A stretch of 64,000 nucleotides of DNA from Rhodomicrobium sp. (lineage in GTDB: Bacteria; Pseudomonadota; Alphaproteobacteria; Rhizobiales; HXMU1428-3). The stretch is taken from assembly GCA_021604665.1 (NCBI GenBank), contig BQJK01000002.1:248001-312000 (forward strand). The letters run 5' to 3'. Every line of letters starts with the position of its first letter. Position 1 is the stretch's first letter. Below, piece after piece: positions 63,462 to 64,000 of this stretch. Under the pieces are notes generated by a model. That model searched no databases and was not told where the DNA came from. It worked only from the letters and a program-made list of their open reading frames with translations. A program made the translations under genes and the position numbers.

Positions 63462-63771
63462 GGCCGAGTGAGCTCTTTCCGAAGTCGGTGGCGCACACTT
63501 TTTTTATAGGCGAACGCTTATCTTCGCCAACTCGGTGAAAGTCCGAGTATGAACTGATTAGGAGAGGTGGCCGAGTGGGCTCTTTCCGAAGTCAGTGGCG
63601 CACACTTTTTTTGTAGGCGAACGCATATCTTCGCCAACTCGGTGAAAGTCCGAGTATGAACTGATAGGAGAGGTGGCCGAGTGGGCTCTTTCCGAAGTCA
63701 GTGGCGCACACTTTTTTGTAGGCGAACGCTTATCTTCGCCAACTCGGTGAAAGTCCGAGTATGAACTGATA
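63462..63771 (+). repeat. Tandem array of three ~106-bp units containing the tRNA-Ser 5' end
   Basis: GGCCGAGTG recurs at 63462, 63569, 63675 and, in the intact tRNA, 63780, giving unit lengths of 107, 106 and 105 bp. Units are nearly identical. From the second on they begin with the first 18 nt of the tRNA (GGAGAGGTGGCCGAGTGG at 63561 and 63667). Each unit has two hairpins: GGCGAA/TTCGCC and ACTCGG/CCGAGT. In unit 1 these are at 63509-63528 and 63530-63548. The most likely origin is repeated tandem duplication of 87 bp of leader plus the tRNA start. Confidence 0.9.
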
Positions 63772-63861
63772 GGAGAGGTGGCCGAGTGGTCGAAGGCGCA
63801 CGCCTGGAAAGTGTGTAGGCGGGTAACCGTCTCGAGGGTTCGAATCCCTCTCTCTCCGCCA
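63772..63861 (+). tRNA. tRNA-Ser (GGA anticodon)
   Basis: A 90-nt class II tRNA. The acceptor stem GGAGAGG pairs with the 3' end TCTCTCC (one G-T pair), followed by G73 and encoded CCA. D-arm TGGCCGAGTGG, anticodon arm CACGC-CTGGAAA-GTGTG with anticodon GGA, a long variable arm, and T-arm GAGGGTTCGAATCCCTC. It reads UCC/UCU codons. It lies directly behind three partial copies of its own 5' end. Confidence 0.96.
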
Positions 63862-64000
63862 GTTTCCCGCTCAAATTCTGATTTCGGAATTTGTGGCCCG
63901 AACCCTCTCATTTTTATTTTTTGCGCCTTTCGCGCAAGGTGGTTCGAATCCCATGTGGGTGAGTTATGAAATACAATGACAAAACACAGCAACTATTTGA
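63862..64000. other. Window end downstream of tRNA-Ser
   Basis: A CAAATTC/GAATTTG hairpin (63872-63893) and a T-rich run follow the tRNA. Then TTGCGC/GCGCAA (63921-63937) and a T-arm-like GGTTCGAATCCC at 63941-63952 appear. No full second tRNA can be folded around the latter. It may be a relic. Confidence 0.4.

Noticed and set aside
63462..63771. CRISPR array
   Set aside because: Units are about 106 bp and nearly identical throughout, with no unique spacers, and no cas genes are present.
63558..63992. 144-codon open frame on the minus strand across the tRNA array, with an internally repeated peptide
   Set aside because: It runs antisense through a tRNA gene and the tandem array; its peptide repeat is only the DNA repeat translated, since the 105-bp unit is divisible by three.

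Overview
The window looks like core chromosome of an alphaproteobacterium, most likely order Hyphomicrobiales (Rhizobiales). The evidence is gene order: sppA-ihfB-lapA-trpFBA-accD-folC, addBA-trxA, ahcY followed by the HPr / EIIA-Man / short HprK / ChvG / ChvI / pckA block, mdh-sucCDAB-lpd with zapE beside it, and hisS-hisZ-hisG. Individual proteins agree: an AccD without zinc cysteines, an HprK reduced to its kinase domain, an alphaproteobacterial-type HisRS and a DivL-like pseudo-histidine kinase. I cannot name the genus. There is no rRNA, prophage, transposase, CRISPR array or biosynthetic cluster.

Layout. 0-7.7 kb (+): signal peptide peptidase, IHF-beta, LapA, tryptophan synthesis end-steps, acetyl-CoA carboxylase beta and folylpolyglutamate synthase, closed by a bidirectional terminator. 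7.8-20.4 kb (-): DivL-like kinase, TsaE-AmgK fusion, MurU-like uridylyltransferase, AddB, AddA and thioredoxin. 21-29.3 kb: ahcY, the PTS phosphorelay proteins, ChvG/ChvI and divergent pckA, a unit that couples carbon/nitrogen status and envelope or acid stress to gluconeogenesis. 29.5-42.2 kb: a GumN/TraB-family secreted protein, then the TCA-cycle block (lpd, sucB, sucA, sucD, sucC, mdh) and zapE. 42.4-50.4 kb: an accessory stretch with small and poorly characterised genes (GNAT, pentapeptide membrane protein, DUF465, a secreted protein, CMD, DUF454, SDR, DUF2939, GST) and many GC-rich dispersed palindromic repeats. 50.5-54.9 kb (-): hisS-hisZ-hisG and a lone LutA-type Fe-S protein. 55-64 kb: DUF3422 protein, cytochrome c, glcDEF, a CheZ-like protein, a small membrane protein and tRNA-Ser(GGA).

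The less ordinary signals are mostly non-coding. (1) Three tandem copies of a ~106-bp unit sit directly in front of tRNA-Ser; each later copy carries the first 18 nt of the tRNA. (2) A dispersed repeat family in 44.8-49.7 kb has conserved ends but different internal palindromes. (3) At least nine intergenic spacers contain degenerate tandem repeats with a period of 14-17 bp and unrelated unit sequences; the longest lies between chvG and chvI. (4) Two large hairpins occupy the sucD-sucA spacer. All coordinates, motifs and repeats were read by eye; family assignments come from recognising motifs and gene order, not from searches.
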